From assembly GCF_032854445.1 (NCBI RefSeq), contig NC_088300.1, positions 11,317,191 to 11,377,190 on the forward strand: a DNA stretch of 60,000 bases. Reading direction: 5' to 3'. This DNA is from Liolophura sinensis. Lineage: Eukaryota > Mollusca > Polyplacophora > Chitonida > Chitonidae. The notes below the pieces were generated by a model. The model was given only the letters and a program-made list of their open reading frames with translations, did not search any database and was not told the origin of the DNA. This document shows positions 59,101 to 60,000 of the stretch, piece after piece (position 1 is the stretch's first letter; every line of letters begins with the position of its first letter). Position numbers and translations under genes: made by a program.

Positions 59101-59550
59101 GTTTCAGTGTAAGGTCAGTTTGTGTGTTACTGTTAGGCCCATTTGTGTGATACTGTTTGGCCACTTTGTGGGTTAGTGTTAGGTCAGTTTCACTTAGTGT
59201 TTTTTATGTATTTGGTTAATTTGTGTTTTATGGTTAGGTCCGTTTTAGTCTTACGCCAGTTTGTGTTTAAAATCTCCATTGTACCATGTAGATGTCAGTA
59301 TGGGCTTCCAGGACTTGCTGGAATGCTGGTATTTCAGACTTGCCTTGACTTGTCTACCCTGCCACGATACTTACCAGATACCATTGTCTTTATGCTGCAG
59401 ATGGTCTACTGAGCCAAGAACAGGAAGACTTGAGTGAAAGAGTTATCTCCCTGGAAAAAAAGGTTCAGCAGCAGGCGGATGAGGTTGTGTGCTTGAAAAG
59501 TGCCCTGTCTGATGTAATTCGGCGTCTCAGTCACCTGGAGGCAGACAAAG
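47150..59550 (+). CDS. EML: EML-family microtubule-associated protein, 5' end of gene
   Basis: Only the N-terminal coding exons are in the window. Exon A (47150-47189) encodes MENTNTGPQADGV and ends in phase 1. Exon at 59401-59550 (phase 1 to 1) encodes the trimerising coiled coil LSERVISLEKKVQQQADEVV...ALSDVIRRLSHLE, which closely follows the N-terminal coiled coil of EML1/2/4 proteins. In those proteins a basic linker, the HELP motif and WD40 propellers come next, here beyond 60000. EML proteins bind and organise microtubules. Intervening candidate exons at 52307-52385 and 56661-56729 also end in phase 1. The first intron block is about 12 kb and is filled by six minisatellites. Confidence 0.75.
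47190..49300. other. EML intron, no other feature seen
   Basis: AT-rich unique sequence without recognisable exon, repeat or transposon end. Confidence 0.5.
49305..49725 (+). repeat. 30-bp minisatellite in EML intron
   Basis: About 13 units of AGCATACATGTAGTATAGCA and CACATACTGT. Minus-strand Tyr/Cys/Met-rich ORFs here are repeat artefacts. Confidence 0.88.
50535..50632 (+). mobile_element. LINE 3' end only
   Basis: CACCACAATATGGCTGGAAA, then GTGGCGTTAAGCCATAATCA and a (CATT)n-like tail. It matches the 3' end of the LINE at 15255-15330. Likely a strongly 5'-truncated insertion. Confidence 0.65.
50920..51000 (-). mobile_element. Second LINE 3' end fragment, opposite orientation
   Basis: GAATGATTATGGTTTAATGC then GCATTATGGCGAAGATAC is the inverse of the 3' terminus described at 50535. 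No coding part is attached. Confidence 0.5.
51001..52260. other. EML intron, no other feature seen
   Basis: AT-rich unique sequence; no repeat or exon recognised. Confidence 0.5.
52307..52385 (+). CDS. EML: Candidate alternative first exon of the EML gene
   Basis: ATG at 52307 opens MFRCSTCMTSTAMEDMDNHT and runs to a GT donor at 52386 in phase 1, so it would join the coiled-coil exon at 59401 in frame. Upstream AGs give phase 0, which does not fit exon A, so an alternative promoter is the simplest reading. Confidence 0.45.
52436..53272 (+). repeat. 31-33-bp minisatellite in EML intron
   Basis: About 26 units of CTGTGGGTGGACACAGTCAC and ACACCCTGGTA. A 280-codon ORF runs through it (52396-53238), but this follows from the repeat. 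The array starts about 50 bp after the donor at 52385 without containing it. Confidence 0.9.
53870..54262 (+). repeat. 43-44-bp minisatellite in EML intron
   Basis: About nine units of AGGTCAATAGTTCTCTCACC and CATCCAGACTAACAGACAAA plus ATAC. A looser related block (CTCTCTC, CACCCAGA, GACAGCAG) precedes it at 53655-53870. Confidence 0.85.
55030..55640 (+). repeat. 43-bp minisatellite in EML intron
   Basis: About 14 units of CTCACCAGCTGGATGTTACT and TCACACAGCTGTAGCATCTC plus TTA. Confidence 0.9.
55641..56660. other. EML intron, no other feature seen
   Basis: Contains a C-run near 56535 and a short GTT repeat near 56073; otherwise unique. Confidence 0.5.
56661..56729 (+). CDS. EML: Candidate cassette or alternative exon of the EML gene
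   Basis: Bounded by CTTGTAG| and AAAG|GTAGCA, 69 bases, phase 1 at both ends. It encodes (V)MELEDSLENGTSESGAQIN, an acidic stretch, and can be spliced in or skipped without frame change. It also has its own ATG. Confidence 0.55.
57155..57285 (+). mobile_element. 5'-truncated SINE family 1 copy
   Basis: CCTGGTTTCCTCCCACCATG, then GTATAAGTGAAATATTCTTG and AGTATGGTGTAAAACACC, followed by an (AAATAGAT)n tail. Possible 7-bp target repeat AAACTTG on both sides. Confidence 0.75.
57440..58270 (+). repeat. 81-bp higher-order minisatellite in EML intron
   Basis: About ten units of 81 bp, each built from about four sub-units based on GATCATCACAGTTGGTC. The order (cattacacagta, catcactca, cttcactgagta) is kept across units, showing that the array grew by the 81-bp block. 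Confidence 0.92.
58430..59150 (+). repeat. 23-24-bp minisatellite in EML intron
   Basis: About 30 units of TGTGTTTTAGTGTTAGGTCAGCC, decaying at both ends. It ends about 250 bp before the coiled-coil exon. Confidence 0.9.
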
Positions 59551-60000
59551 GTGAGCACTGTGTGTTGTAAGTGTATCATGCATGCATGTAATCTGTTCAT
59601 GACAACATACAGTTCAAGCAGCAATGATCCCCCTGGGGTCTCCAGAGTGAAAAGAATATCCCAGTCAGTCCTCAAAAGACGGACTAACCCAGAGCTCTTA
59701 AGTAAGTATTGTTTTATTCATGCAGTACTTAATCCTTGATGAGAGCTATGCCCCTAATAGTGTGCTTACAGACAGTTGACATTTAATTTATCTGTATATT
59801 TTAAAATTTCTGTTGAGTACGGTGTAAAAACACCACTCAAATAAATAAAATTTCCTGGTTCTGAAGAGCTTGCACCATGATATGACTGAAATATCATGCT
59901 ATTTTGACACATAAACCTTGGATAATGCTTCATTCAAGCTGTGATAACGATATATTGAAGTCAGAAGTGCCTTGTCTTTGTTGAAACAAAGGTTGTGATT
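59551..60000. other. EML intron after coiled-coil exon
   Basis: Includes a short SINE family 1 tail at about 59811-59850 (GTTGAGTACGGTGTAAAAAC, then CAAATAAATAAA). An open stretch at 59615-59700 with Ser/Arg-rich coding look is out of phase with the preceding exon. Confidence 0.45.

Noticed and set aside
59615-59700. Possible next EML exon with a Ser/Arg-rich peptide
   Set aside because: Available acceptors need a phase-2 donor, whereas the coiled-coil exon ends in phase 1; joining gives an early stop.

Overview
This window looks like nuclear DNA of an invertebrate animal. It has intron-rich genes with GT-AG introns, tRNA-derived SINEs, LINE retrotransposons, Tc1-like transposons and very many minisatellites. 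A lophotrochozoan, probably a mollusc, fits best, but the phylum is inferred from repeat style and gene similarity and is not proven. GENES: Three protein-coding genes could be assembled exon by exon, and their intron phases agree. (1) On the + strand, 3545-12210 holds the last 11 coding exons (466 residues) of protein phosphatase 4 regulatory subunit 3 (PPP4R3/SMEK), with a 3' UTR to about 13960; the N-terminal exons lie outside or were not found. (2) On the - strand, 46022-27173 holds a complete 13-exon, 797-residue protein with a central helix-loop-helix and a C-terminal HMG box. This is the architecture of BHMG1/MEIOSIN, the vertebrate meiosis initiator. (3) On the + strand, from 47150 past the window end, lies the 5' part of an EML-type microtubule-associated protein gene, with several possible N-terminal exons feeding one coiled-coil exon at 59401-59550. 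Genes 2 and 3 are head-to-head, about 1.1 kb between start codons. MOBILE DNA: Between genes 1 and 2 is a decayed LINE of about 7 kb (15255-22180, - strand; zinc-knuckle ORF1, endonuclease, RT, RNase H). Its RT is split by a Tc1-like transposon (17086-18613, TA duplication, 27-bp inverted ends). A second Tc1-like element (23361-24913) sits inside a SINE. Introns of gene 2 hold a LINE with an SGNH-hydrolase-like ORF (28300-30350), an RT fragment of another LINE (41975-43150), and SINE copies with target-site duplications. PATTERN OF MOST INTEREST: Minisatellites occupy a large part of the introns, and at five exon-intron junctions the array starts exactly at the splice site. In four of the five the unit plainly contains a copy of the splice site plus some exon sequence. 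The sites are 4774, 7542, 39486, 32547 and 28177, in two different genes. At 39486 about 19 tandem 35-bp units mostly keep a good 5' splice site, and at 32547 about 14 units keep the 3' splice site. This suggests that splice junctions repeatedly seed tandem arrays in this genome, with possible effects on splicing. OTHER REGIONS: The EML introns (47190-59400) are mostly unique AT-rich sequence broken by six large arrays. No rRNA, CRISPR, prokaryotic or viral gene was seen.
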